A DNA stretch of 64,000 nt from Candidatus Phaeomarinobacter ectocarpi (GTDB taxonomy: Bacteria; Pseudomonadota; Alphaproteobacteria; CGMCC-115125): contig NZ_HG966617.1 of NCBI RefSeq assembly GCF_000689395.1, positions 1,768,677-1,832,676 of the forward strand, in the 5' to 3' direction. Made by a program: the position numbers and the translations under genes. Positions 17,741 to 26,328 of this stretch are shown piece after piece; position 1 is the stretch's first letter; each line of letters opens with the position of its first letter. The notes beneath the pieces were generated by a model. The model searched no databases and was not told the DNA's origin. It saw nothing but the letters and a program-made list of their open reading frames with translations.

Positions 17741-19006
17741 CTAGTCCGCATCCATGCGGGAAAGGGCGACATCCGCTGCCATTCCGCCGGACCGGATGGC
17801 ACCTTCAATGGTGGCTGGCAGCCCGGTATCGACCCAATCCCCTGCCAAAAGCAGGTTTTCAAACGCGGTTTTGGTGCCCGGGCGGCGCGCCACACTTTCA
17901 GGTGATTGATCAAACGTCGCCCGCTTTTCCTTGATGATCTTGCCCGCAACATAGTCACGATCAATCAGACCAAGTGCAAAACGGGTTTCTTCCCAGAACA
18001 GCGGCAGAAGCTCATCATTGGGACGATCCACCAGATCCCCGGCCGCCGAGACCGTCAGGCTGACGATATGCCCGCGCACAAAGGCCCAGTGGGCATGGGC
18101 ATTGATCAAACCAATAACGCCGACACCGTCTGGTCGTGGCGCCGGACGCTTGAGCTTGAAATGCACATTGATGATTGTCTCGCCTTCGCCCGGCACCTCG
18201 ATACCCGGCACCACAGCTTTCGCGCGCTGCGGCGGCACGGCAAGAATGACCGCATCATGTGGATGCACGGTCACCGTCTTGTCCCCAAAGGACAATGAGG
18301 TGATGCGTCCATCTTCATGTTCAAAGGAGCGAAGCCGGGTGTTGAACTGAACCGGGCGGTTGGTCCGCCCGAGCATCCGCACCGCCGGGTCAATGAACGC
18401 CGAGCCGAGGCCCTTCTTGGCCGTCAGAGGACGGCACGCCTGCTCACCCTTCAAAAAGGTCTCACGCATCACCGGCCACAACAGTTTTGCGGACCCTTTT
18501 TCCGGCAGCGTGTTCAAGACAGCCACCACCATGGGCTCCCAGAAACGCTGGAAGAGCGTGCCACGTGTCGGCAACAGGTCTGCAACTGTTTGATGTGGCT
18601 TTGCAAAAGGCAGCTTCAGGCCTGAAAAGTAATTGAACAGGCGAGTGTCAGGCACGCGTCGGTTTGCTGAGGCAACCCACCAAGGAATTGGTCCCCAGTT
18701 GGGCTTCAGCGTCCACCGCTCACGCGTCTTGGCATCAATAAACGGGAAAGCAGCTTTGTCAGGGCTGGACATTGCGTCACTGGACCCGATCGCATCCAGA
18801 TAGGCCAAAGCGGATTTGTTGCCGCTCAGGACAAGATGATTGCCGTTATCAATGACGTGATCGAGGGTCTTGTCGTAATAGGACCGGCACCTCCCACCTG
18901 CATGGCCTGCAGATTCATACACCTGCACGGGTACGCCTGCGCCTTCAAGCCGGACGGCCGCGGACAATCCGGCAAGTCCGGCACCGATGATGTGAACTGT
19001 GGGCAT
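17741..19006 (-). CDS. hpnE: Hydroxysqualene dehydroxylase HpnE (FAD-dependent)
   Basis: HpnE reduces hydroxysqualene to squalene, the third step of the bacterial HpnCDE route from FPP. The 421 residues start with an FAD dinucleotide-binding fold (HIIGAGLAGLSAAVRLEGAG, then YESAGHAGGRCRSY). They end with LLAGDWVDTGLPATIEGAIRSG, the FAD-binding GD motif shared with phytoene desaturases and amine oxidases. A GGGAAG box precedes the ATG. Spacing to hpnD is only 4 bp. Confidence 0.95.
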   Translation of the reverse strand: MPTVHIIGAGLAGLSAAVRLEGAGVPVQVYESAGHAGGRCRSYYDKTLDHVIDNGNHLVLSGNKSALAYLDAIGSSDAMSSPDKAAFPFIDAKTRERWTLKPNWGPIPWWVASANRRVPDTRLFNYFSGLKLPFAKPHQTVADLLPTRGTLFQRFWEPMVVAVLNTLPEKGSAKLLWPVMRETFLKGEQACRPLTAKKGLGSAFIDPAVRMLGRTNRPVQFNTRLRSFEHEDGRITSLSFGDKTVTVHPHDAVILAVPPQRAKAVVPGIEVPGEGETIINVHFKLKRPAPRPDGVGVIGLINAHAHWAFVRGHIVSLTVSAAGDLVDRPNDELLPLFWEETRFALGLIDRDYVAGKIIKEKRATFDQSPESVARRPGTKTAFENLLLAGDWVDTGLPATIEGAIRSGGMAADVALSRMDAD

Positions 19007-19010
19007 TAAG

Positions 19011-19946
19011 TCAGCTTCCCTTCACGGCACCGCGACGCGGCGGCAGGAGGAGATACCGAAGGGCGATACCAAGCTTGGCTGCCTTGCCCAGCTTGACCGG
19101 TTCACCCATTGCAAAATCACGTTCTTCCATCACCCGCAAATAGCGCTCATAGACACCCATCATCAATAGCGCCGGGCGCACCTCACGCCAATTGAGGTGC
19201 GTCAAAAGCGCCTGAGTTTCACCGAACCAGCCCCTCGCCTCACGCCCCAGACGTCGCGCCACGTCCTGAACCGCGTCATGACCGGCAATTTCATGGGGGT
19301 CACGGGTGGAAATGCCACATTCGTCGAGAAGCTCCGATGGGAGGTAAACCCGGCCCATTTCGGCATCTTCCTCCACATCGCGAAGGATGTTCGTGAGCTG
19401 CAGAGCATTTGCAAGTGCGATGGCGAACCGATCCTCGATATCCCCCCGGCCAGCGCCGAACACGGGCATGGACAGCAGGCCGACCGCACCGGCAACACGG
19501 CGGCAATAGGCCATGAGGCGGTCATGACTTGGAGCAACAAGCGGCCCCTCAACGTCCATCACCATGCCTTCAACCAGCATTTCGAACTCGTGACGGTCGA
19601 GGTCAAAGCGGCGGATAGCGGGAACCAGGGCCACACCCACCGGTGTTTGCGGCGTCGATTCATAGCAACGTGCAATCTCGTCGCGCCAGGCAGCAAGACC
19701 GATCATCCGCTCGTCGTAGGTCCCCCCCTCGTCCGCCACGTCGTCCACTTCACGGGCAAAGGCGTAAATCGCGTACATCGCTTCACGTCGCTCACGCGAC
19801 AGGATGCGCATTCCCGCGGCAAAGGACGTGCCCGACCGCTTGACGATTTCCGCTGCGTGCCGGGCCGCATCCTCAGCCGCCATGCCAATGCCTGCGGTTC
19901 CAAGAACAGACGTCTCAGGCATCCTCTGGACAACATGATCCGTCAT
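19011..19946 (-). CDS. hpnD: Presqualene diphosphate synthase HpnD
   Basis: HpnD condenses two FPP molecules into presqualene diphosphate. The 311-residue squalene/phytoene-synthase-fold protein shows the first Asp-rich motif in REVDDVADEGG and the second in NILRDVEEDAEMGRVYLP, both needed for Mg and diphosphate binding. Its ATG overlaps the hpnC stop codon (ATGA), indicating translational coupling. The presence of both hpnC and hpnD, plus hpnE, shows the organism uses the three-enzyme route rather than a single squalene synthase. Confidence 0.95.
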   Translation of the reverse strand: MTDHVVQRMPETSVLGTAGIGMAAEDAARHAAEIVKRSGTSFAAGMRILSRERREAMYAIYAFAREVDDVADEGGTYDERMIGLAAWRDEIARCYESTPQTPVGVALVPAIRRFDLDRHEFEMLVEGMVMDVEGPLVAPSHDRLMAYCRRVAGAVGLLSMPVFGAGRGDIEDRFAIALANALQLTNILRDVEEDAEMGRVYLPSELLDECGISTRDPHEIAGHDAVQDVARRLGREARGWFGETQALLTHLNWREVRPALLMMGVYERYLRVMEERDFAMGEPVKLGKAAKLGIALRYLLLPPRRGAVKGS

Positions 19947-20866
19947 GTGGATTCACCGTCGGGCAGCCGGCCCTTGCCGCCAAAGAAGAAACCGCTCACA
20001 GCGCCGGTAATACCCGCAACGAGGAAATCGAGTTTGGTAAGCTTCACGCGCGTGGCAAGCGGGTCACCGACCCGAAGACGCTGCGCCAGCCGACGGGCAA
20101 GTCGAATAATGATTTCAGACTCCATCGCCAATCTGCGCGAGGTCAGGGCCCGAGGAAGGTGCGCGGCCAGGGCAAGCTGTGCATCCGTATCATCAAGCAC
20201 CCGATCAATAACTGCGCGCAGTCCCGGTGTGAGCTCCTTGCCATACAGATCCGAATGGCTTGCGCCGGCGGCGGCGAGCCAGGCATCCGGCAGATAGCAC
20301 CGATCCATCGTCATGAAGTCTTTCCCGCAATCTTGCAGATGGTTCACCAGCTGAAGTGCAGTGCACAACCCATCTGAGTACGGATAGATTTTTGCGCCCG
20401 CGTCTGGGCTTCCCTCATGCAGGTCCACAAGAAACCGCCCCACCGGATCCGCTGACATCCGACAGTACCCGTGCAGCTCCTCAAGCGAAGCGTAACGACC
20501 CTTCTCAGCGTCCTGACGAAATGCATTCAAAAGCGCACGGGGATGGCGCACGTCATGGCCCTGCTCAGCGAGCATGCGAGCCAATTCACCCCCACGTGTG
20601 GTGTTGTCAGCATGGAGCAGGCTCTGATCCATGACATCAAGACGCTCCAACTTTTCAGATGGCGAAAGGCTTGGATTGTCTGAAATGTCATCCGCAGCTC
20701 GGGCGAACCCGTAAAAGCTGGCAATCACCGGCCTGAGATGCGCGGGGAGCAGGACCGATCCAACGGGAAAATTCTCATCCCCGGCACCCTTCCCTGACGG
20801 GGTTTCAGCCCCTGACGCATGGAGGCTGCTGGCGGATTTAGCCGCGCTGGCATCTTGGATATCCAT
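19943..20866 (-). CDS. hpnC: Hydroxysqualene synthase HpnC
   Basis: HpnC turns presqualene diphosphate into hydroxysqualene. It is a squalene/phytoene-synthase-fold protein with the Asp-rich motif AADDISDNP near residue 73 and a second, shortened motif NHLQDCGKDF followed by DRCYLP. I place the start at ATG 20866 (307 residues, MDIQDASAAK). A longer frame reaches 21082 but would run over the divergent hpnB start, and its extra residues look non-conserved. The gene heads the hpnC-hpnD-hpnE-shc-hpnG operon. Confidence 0.92.
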   Translation of the reverse strand: MDIQDASAAKSASSLHASGAETPSGKGAGDENFPVGSVLLPAHLRPVIASFYGFARAADDISDNPSLSPSEKLERLDVMDQSLLHADNTTRGGELARMLAEQGHDVRHPRALLNAFRQDAEKGRYASLEELHGYCRMSADPVGRFLVDLHEGSPDAGAKIYPYSDGLCTALQLVNHLQDCGKDFMTMDRCYLPDAWLAAAGASHSDLYGKELTPGLRAVIDRVLDDTDAQLALAAHLPRALTSRRLAMESEIIIRLARRLAQRLRVGDPLATRVKLTKLDFLVAGITGAVSGFFFGGKGRLPDGEST

Positions 20867-21035
20867 GAGGTGGAAAGGTGCCTTTGTTCTGCCCGATCCG
20901 GGCGACTGGATTCGGTTGTGGGCGCACGCTATCGCGTCCCACATTCGGCGGCAAGAAACGCAGGCGTGAACAGCCCAAAAGCCTGTGTTACCTGTATGTT
21001 TGTGTCCCACCAGCCAAATCCAAGACCCGGTCCCA
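20867..21035. promoter_or_regulatory. Divergent hpnC / hpnB promoter region
   Basis: This 169-bp gap separates the start codons of the minus-strand hpnCDE-shc-hpnG operon and plus-strand hpnB. It contains the small inverted repeat GCCCG-ATC-CGGGC near 20892-20904. A wider pair, TGTGGG...CCCACA, sits near 20917-20943. Either could be an operator; no regulator is known from the sequence. Confidence 0.3.
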
Positions 21036-22229
21036 ATGAACTTCCTGATCGACCTCGCCACCTTAGAACTCAGCGCCCTCACAGCACTGGCACTTCTTGC
21101 CTGGATTTATCTCACATGGATGAGGGCGGGATTCTGGAAGGCCGACATATGGTTAAAGCCCGAACCATCCACTCCGGACCCGGTCAACTCGTCCGTTGCA
21201 GTGGTTATTCCCGCCCGGGACGAAGCTGACACAATTGCCACCACCCTCGCGTCACTTACCTCGCAATCCTTCTCCGGCACTCTGAAGATCGTCGTGGTCG
21301 ACGATCAAAGTAGCGATGGAACGGGAGGCATTGCTCGTGCCGCATCCACAGAAAAAATTGCAATTGAAGTCATCAATGGTACTGACCTGCCTGAAGGCTG
21401 GAGCGGCAAGGTCTGGGCCATGTCGCAGGGCGTCGAAGCGGCCTGTGCCGGGTCAGAGTTGCCCGACTACATCCTGCTGACGGATGCCGACATTGAGTAC
21501 GCACCCCATGTGCTCGACAAGATGGTGCGCACTGCCGACGCTCACTCATATACCTTTGTTTCCCTCATGGCCCGTCTCGATGCCCGTGGTCTATGGGGGC
21601 AGCTGCTGGTTCCTGCCTTCATCTATTTCTTCCAGCTGATCTATCCCTTCGCAAAGGCCAATACCCGCTACGACAGTCTGGCGGCTGCAGCGGGTGGGTG
21701 CTTTCTTGTACGCCGGGATGCCCTGGAAGCGGCCGGCGGATTGGCCTCCATCAAAAGTGACATCATTGATGATTGTGCCCTTGCAAAGGCCCTGAAGCGG
21801 GCACGACCTGCGCAGGATACATTGACCGCCCTCACCCACGAGGTGCATTCGCGCAGAGACAACCGCACCATGGAAAGCATCTGGAACATGGTTGCCAGAA
21901 CCGCCTTCACCCAATTGCGGTATAGCTGGCTGATGCTCGCAGGTGCACTGATTGGCCTGGTCCTGACATTCCTGGTGCCGGTGTGGGGCCTCTTGTCCTG
22001 GATATTCGGTGACGCCGGAGGGACGGTTGGCGCCATCAGTCTTGCAACCCTTGCCCTTATGGCGCGCACCTACTGGCCGACAGTTCGCATGTACGGATTA
22101 TCGCCCCTATGGGCCCTGTCCCTGCCCGCAGCTGCCATCATCTATGCAGGTGCGACGGCAGCGTCGGCCATACGTCATGCTCGCGGGTCCGGCGCGCGCT
22201 GGAAGGGCCGCAGTTACCCGGCCACATAA
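21036..22229 (+). CDS. hpnB: Hopene-associated glycosyltransferase HpnB
   Basis: HpnB is a membrane-attached GT2-type glycosyltransferase found in hopanoid loci; its exact product is not settled. The 397-residue protein (start ATG 21036, MNFLIDLATLE) has one N-terminal membrane helix and a GT-A core with VVIPARDEADTIATTL. Next come VVDDQSSDGT and the DxD-like LLTDADIEY, then two to three C-terminal membrane helices. It is transcribed alone, divergent from hpnC and convergent with hpnA, with 13 bp between the stops. Confidence 0.92.
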   Translation: MNFLIDLATLELSALTALALLAWIYLTWMRAGFWKADIWLKPEPSTPDPVNSSVAVVIPARDEADTIATTLASLTSQSFSGTLKIVVVDDQSSDGTGGIARAASTEKIAIEVINGTDLPEGWSGKVWAMSQGVEAACAGSELPDYILLTDADIEYAPHVLDKMVRTADAHSYTFVSLMARLDARGLWGQLLVPAFIYFFQLIYPFAKANTRYDSLAAAAGGCFLVRRDALEAAGGLASIKSDIIDDCALAKALKRARPAQDTLTALTHEVHSRRDNRTMESIWNMVARTAFTQLRYSWLMLAGALIGLVLTFLVPVWGLLSWIFGDAGGTVGAISLATLALMARTYWPTVRMYGLSPLWALSLPAAAIIYAGATAASAIRHARGSGARWKGRSYPAT

Positions 22230-22242
22230 CGCCCCTGCAATG

Positions 22243-23250
22243 TCAGCTCTTGCGGCCGCTCCACAGACCTTCGGTTTCAAACCAATTGAGTAGGTCATTC
22301 AGCGTGTCATCCAGGCTATAACGCGCTGGTGGCAGAACTTTCCGCGCCGCCTGCATATCAAACTGTATCGGACGGCGGGCAAGTTTGACGCCCGTCAACG
22401 GGGCCTTGGGCGGCTTTCCGGTTATCCGGGTTGCCACGAATTCGTCCGCATACGCAAAGGCTTGCGCAACAAATCCGGGCACTGTGCTCTTGGGCATGGA
22501 AACGCCGCTTAGGGCCTCAACACGGTGCAACAGATCTGACAGCAGCAGGTTCTCACCGCCCACGAACAGGCCGTGGCGGGGAACATCGATATCGAGCATT
22601 GCCACAATGCTCGCCGCCATGTCGCGTGCATCTGCAATGTTCATCCAGGTTTCCAGATAGGCCGGCGTTCGCCCCGACACAAAATCCAGCACCATCCGGC
22701 TTGGCGGCGTGAGACCAACATCCCCAGGACCAAGGGGCATGGTGGGAATGGCGATGCGCACAGGCAGTCCATCATCATAGGCCTGCCGGGCCGCCGCTTC
22801 AGCCAACCACTTGGAGCGCGGATACGCACCAAGCATGTCATCCACTCGAGGCAGGTCTGCTTCCGTGACACTTCGTGGCACTGCCCCGCTTGCCCCGGCA
22901 ACCCGCGTCGTTAGCGAAGACACATGGACGAATGCGGACACATTCTGCACTTTGGCTGCATCAAGCAGCATCTGCGTGCCGGTATGATTGACCCGGGCAA
23001 AATCTCGCATATCCGGTGACCACAAGTGCGGGATTGCTGCCAGATGGATGATCCGGGAGACACCGGTGCACGCAGCAGCCACGGTCTGCTCATCCGTGAC
23101 GGATCCCAAAACCCACTCGGCACCGGATTGCCTATCGTCTGGCTGCCTATCAAGCACCCGAACCGAACAGCCGATTGCCAGCAGGCAATCAACCACATGG
23201 CGGCCAAGAAAACCGGCGCCGCCTGTTACCAGCGTGAGGTTGGCTGTCAT
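22243..23250 (-). CDS. hpnA: Hopanoid-associated NAD-dependent sugar epimerase HpnA
   Basis: HpnA is an extended short-chain dehydrogenase found in hopanoid loci and thought to act on the sugar-derived part of extended hopanoids. The start at ATG 23250 gives 335 residues beginning MTANLTLVTGGAGFLGRHVV, with the Rossmann glycine motif TGGAGFLG. The active-site tyrosine motif is YPRSK (Tyr-x-x-x-Lys). This start overlaps the stop of the upstream gene by ATGA, which argues against the 20-residue longer version. It is the last gene of the hpnM-sulfotransferase-propeller-hpnA operon. Confidence 0.92.
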   Translation of the reverse strand: MTANLTLVTGGAGFLGRHVVDCLLAIGCSVRVLDRQPDDRQSGAEWVLGSVTDEQTVAAACTGVSRIIHLAAIPHLWSPDMRDFARVNHTGTQMLLDAAKVQNVSAFVHVSSLTTRVAGASGAVPRSVTEADLPRVDDMLGAYPRSKWLAEAAARQAYDDGLPVRIAIPTMPLGPGDVGLTPPSRMVLDFVSGRTPAYLETWMNIADARDMAASIVAMLDIDVPRHGLFVGGENLLLSDLLHRVEALSGVSMPKSTVPGFVAQAFAYADEFVATRITGKPPKAPLTGVKLARRPIQFDMQAARKVLPPARYSLDDTLNDLLNWFETEGLWSGRKS

Positions 23251-24434
23251 TGCTGAACCGCCGTGCGGGCCGGTTGATGCGGGCTGCAAATGCCCAACCC
23301 GGCGTCCCATGCTGAAGACACTATGATCTGATCACCCAGCATCACAGCTGACGTTGCCGCCCCCGGCATGGTCCCTGGCGGACCGACAATTGTCTGTTGT
23401 GATGCGCCGTCAGCCGATGAAATGACAACGCTGCTCTCAGGCAGATCACCCCACCCGTTGATGTGCAGGAACAACGCAAAAGGGTCCGGATGAACTGCTG
23501 TCACGCTGCTTCCATCGGGCGCGATGCTGACATTGTCGGGACCACCCTCAAAGGACACGACTACCTTCGGATCCGTGTTGCCATCAAGCAGAGCCTGCTT
23601 GTCGAACACTCGAAGTGCCTGGTCTCTGGACGCAGTCATCAGGAGCGAGGCACCATCAGGCGAAATTACGACGCCATTTGCAAACGCGATATCATCAAGC
23701 ACAGGCTCGGCATCCGCATTCCCGCCATCAAACCTCGATAGCCGAAGGCCGGAACTGCGTGGCTGGAAGACCCGCTCCGCCCAAACGCCCCATGCGCCAC
23801 ACCGGCTTTGGTCGTAGGTAAAAACAGCCGTTGATGCATCCAGCAACGCAACATCATTGGCTCTGCAAAATAGATCGCCACTGCCGCGCCCAACCATGGC
23901 AAGAGACTGACCATCAACATCAAATAACAACAAGTCGGCGGCTGACGCATCGTGCATGTCGGTCAGTCGATTGACCACCGCAAGCCGTGATGCTTCACCA
24001 TCATCAAACAGCCCAATACCGTGTGGATGAAGCAGCAGGTCACCGGGCACGCGTATATCAAGCGTACTAACCGGCACAGAACCCTCTTCATCACGTCGCC
24101 ACGTCAACAGGTCAACATCGACGGCATAAAGGCCGCCGCCGGGAGGCTCTGCCCCGTTTTCCATTGCACGCATGGCGGCAAAACGATCATACGCGCTGAG
24201 AATGAGCCGACCATTGCGGACATCATGTGCCATGTCTTCAATTCCAAAGACGGCTTGGCCTGCTTCATCAACCACTGAAACAGGGCGGCATATATAGTCA
24301 GAAACCGGAAAATTCTGGGAATTGGCGGGCGCAGCCGTCAGCATAACCACAAGAAAACAAAGAGCCGCTCGGTGCGCGTCCTTTGAGGAATGCGCCAGAC
24401 AGACCAGAGAGTCATAAAGTTTGCGCATCATCAT
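23247..24434 (-). CDS. Exported paraoxonase/strictosidine-synthase-like beta-propeller protein
   Basis: This 395-residue protein has an N-terminal hydrophobic segment (about residues 24-37, ending PANSQ) that looks like a signal peptide, so it probably acts in the periplasm. The rest is beta-rich and resembles six-bladed propellers of the arylesterase/SMP-30/strictosidine-synthase group. Relevant segments are HPHGIGLFDDG, CRANDVALLDAS and FANGVVISPDGASLLMT. The Asn-Asp and Asn-Gly turns are those that bind calcium and form the active site in that superfamily. Possible starts are ATG 24434, 24431 and 24428. It overlaps hpnA by 4 bp and follows a sulfotransferase. I do not know it as a standard hopanoid gene; hydrolase/lactonase activity is inferred. 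Confidence 0.65.
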   Translation of the reverse strand: MMMRKLYDSLVCLAHSSKDAHRAALCFLVVMLTAAPANSQNFPVSDYICRPVSVVDEAGQAVFGIEDMAHDVRNGRLILSAYDRFAAMRAMENGAEPPGGGLYAVDVDLLTWRRDEEGSVPVSTLDIRVPGDLLLHPHGIGLFDDGEASRLAVVNRLTDMHDASAADLLLFDVDGQSLAMVGRGSGDLFCRANDVALLDASTAVFTYDQSRCGAWGVWAERVFQPRSSGLRLSRFDGGNADAEPVLDDIAFANGVVISPDGASLLMTASRDQALRVFDKQALLDGNTDPKVVVSFEGGPDNVSIAPDGSSVTAVHPDPFALFLHINGWGDLPESSVVISSADGASQQTIVGPPGTMPGAATSAVMLGDQIIVSSAWDAGLGICSPHQPARTAVQQ

Positions 24435-24458
24435 CAGCAAGTGAACGTCCCGCGGTCT

Positions 24459-25544
24459 CTAACGGCCCGGGCGCTTATACCCACCCTGCTCGACGAAGGC
24501 GCCCAGTCGGCCTTCCACCAGAGCGGCAGATTTGTCCGAGTAGTCGAACCGGTTTTTCTCAAACCCGGCGACAGACCGCAAATAGGCTTCAAATCGCGGA
24601 CGAACGAAATTGAACCCGGGAAGCCCGAGCGTTGCATAGACGCGCTCAAGTTCTTCGATCGGGTTTTCATCCAGGTTCTCATAGGCAATCTCGACTCGCT
24701 GCGCTTCGGGAATTGAAGGCCATTGCGCCTCAATCAACCCCATGATGCGTTCGTATACTGACAGAACAGCCTCATCAATATCCACATGATCATAGGGTTG
24801 CAGCGCCAGCTGCTTGAAAAGCTTGGCGTAGAAGTTCCGCATGCTCTCAAAAACCTCATACGGATTGCGCCGAATATGGATAAACAGAGCATCCGGATAG
24901 AGCCTGTGCAGCATTTTAACCCGACTGGTGTAGACCGGGTTCTTGATCAAAAGTCGCTTGCGATCCTGCTGAAGCCAGAGCTTGCGCATGAAGTAAGTGA
25001 ACGTGTCCTGCCACTCCTCCACTTCGCTTTGAGCGCACCCATCAAAAAACAGTCCACGGGACACATGATGGTCGAACGCCTTGGGGAAATAGATGCCGTG
25101 GTAAAATGACAGCGGCGACATATTCGCCAAGGCAATTTCATCTTCCTGCGGCGAGTCCGGCCGAACCGGAATGTTGTCGATATACCGGGTTTCGGGCAGT
25201 GCCCTGTCGATGACAGGCTTCAACAAACGACCAAGCAACAACATGTCCCAGGGTAGGCCTGTGGCAACCGGCGGCACAAACCCGAAATCGTCCTGCACCA
25301 TGAGATTGTACAGGTGTGTCGTGCCGCTGCGCCAATGCCCGACAATAAAAACCGGGGGTGGCATGTCACCCGAAGACTTCAGCTGCGCATTTGTATAAAT
25401 CTTCTCGACGGCTGAAATCGGCGCACGCCCGATCACAGCTCCCAGCAATCCAACCACATGGGGCATGGATTTCAACGGCACACCGCCGCTGTTCGCGAGC
25501 ACTGACGCCAGCGTCCCGTAATTGCTGCCATTGAGAGGGTGCAT
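24459..25544 (-). CDS. Sulfotransferase family protein in the hopanoid operon
   Basis: This 361-residue protein belongs to the PAPS-dependent sulfotransferase family. The 5'-phosphosulfate loop is GHWRSGTTH at residues 69-77. A KNPVYTSR segment follows at about 201-208, and the 3'-phosphate motif HIRRNPYEVFES lies at 223-234. Sulfotransferases of this family put sulfate on hydroxyl groups of lipids, sugars or proteins. No signal peptide is seen, so it should act in the cytoplasm, where PAPS is made. It starts 2 bp after the hpnM stop and is followed by the propeller gene and hpnA, so it is clearly part of the hopanoid transcript. Sulfation of a hopanoid is inferred, not shown. Confidence 0.85.
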   Translation of the reverse strand: MHPLNGSNYGTLASVLANSGGVPLKSMPHVVGLLGAVIGRAPISAVEKIYTNAQLKSSGDMPPPVFIVGHWRSGTTHLYNLMVQDDFGFVPPVATGLPWDMLLLGRLLKPVIDRALPETRYIDNIPVRPDSPQEDEIALANMSPLSFYHGIYFPKAFDHHVSRGLFFDGCAQSEVEEWQDTFTYFMRKLWLQQDRKRLLIKNPVYTSRVKMLHRLYPDALFIHIRRNPYEVFESMRNFYAKLFKQLALQPYDHVDIDEAVLSVYERIMGLIEAQWPSIPEAQRVEIAYENLDENPIEELERVYATLGLPGFNFVRPRFEAYLRSVAGFEKNRFDYSDKSAALVEGRLGAFVEQGGYKRPGR

Positions 25545-25546
25545 TG

Positions 25547-26218
25547 CTATTCCGCATCAGCCGCTATTTGTGCGGCTTTCTTGGTGAGAGCATCCGCCAG
25601 GACATTAGCCCCCTGTCTGGCCAGCGAGGACAATTCCGAGCGTCGGCGTGCCGCTTCGCTCACCCCATTATACTGGACATCCGCAATGCCCGACCTCCCG
25701 TCTTTGGACGCCGCAACCACATAGACCAGTTGAACGGGATCACCGGATTGTCGAACAAGCTGTGTTTCCACAATGGTTGATCCTCGCGGCCCTTCTGAGT
25801 GTCCCACAGTCTCGAAGCTGATCGGCAATGGCTTTCCAAACCGACTTAGATAGTTGGAGACGACGAATGCACGATAGGCTGCAACAACGACGGCCTTCTC
25901 TTCAGAGCCGTATCCCCGAAATGCGGAAGGCCCCACGGACTGAGCGGTCAGCGCCGGAAGGTTATAGGTGTCATCCACAACGGCTGCGATGTAATCCGAT
26001 GCACCTTCGGCACCTAATGTCTGCGCGTTTGTCATGAGGTGCTCGAGCCCCTCATGCAGCTTTTCAACCAGCGCCACTGCGTTGGCACCAGAAAGTGCGG
26101 TTTCATCCTGCGCAATCGCGGCGCCGGAGCTCATGCCAAAAAAGAGCAACGTCAAAGCGGTAAGGATTAGCCTGGTTTGATCTCTCATCTGCTGCTGCAT
26201 TGTCGCAAAAGCTGTCAT
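25547..26218 (-). CDS. hpnM: Hopanoid-associated MlaC/toluene-tolerance-type periplasmic protein HpnM
   Basis: HpnM is an MlaC/Ttg2D-like soluble lipid carrier proposed to move hopanoids through the periplasm with the HpnN pump. The 223-residue protein (start ATG 26218, preceded by AGGA with 7-nt spacing) has a signal peptide ending near SSGAAIAQ. Conserved MlaC features include VDDTYNLPALTAQSVG and FVVSNYLSRFGKP. It heads the operon hpnM-sulfotransferase-propeller-hpnA and is divergent from hpnN, 110 bp away, which fits a joint transport role. Confidence 0.9.
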   Translation of the reverse strand: MTAFATMQQQMRDQTRLILTALTLLFFGMSSGAAIAQDETALSGANAVALVEKLHEGLEHLMTNAQTLGAEGASDYIAAVVDDTYNLPALTAQSVGPSAFRGYGSEEKAVVVAAYRAFVVSNYLSRFGKPLPISFETVGHSEGPRGSTIVETQLVRQSGDPVQLVYVVAASKDGRSGIADVQYNGVSEAARRRSELSSLARQGANVLADALTKKAAQIAADAE

Positions 26219-26328
26219 AGAATCGTCCTGTTTCATCGCATTGTGCTACCAGCACTTGGCGGCTCAACGAAGCCACGCCGGTTTGAACCCGCCATGTATG
26301 ATCACCATCAAAGATGCACCATAGCTGA

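Noticed and set aside
19197..20297. Long plus-strand frame opposite hpnD and hpnC
   Set aside because: Shadow of two confirmed hopanoid genes, with no plausible protein features.
20867..21082. 72-residue N-terminal extension of HpnC
   Set aside because: It would overlap the divergent hpnB start and its residues look unlike HpnC; ATG 20866 gives the usual length.
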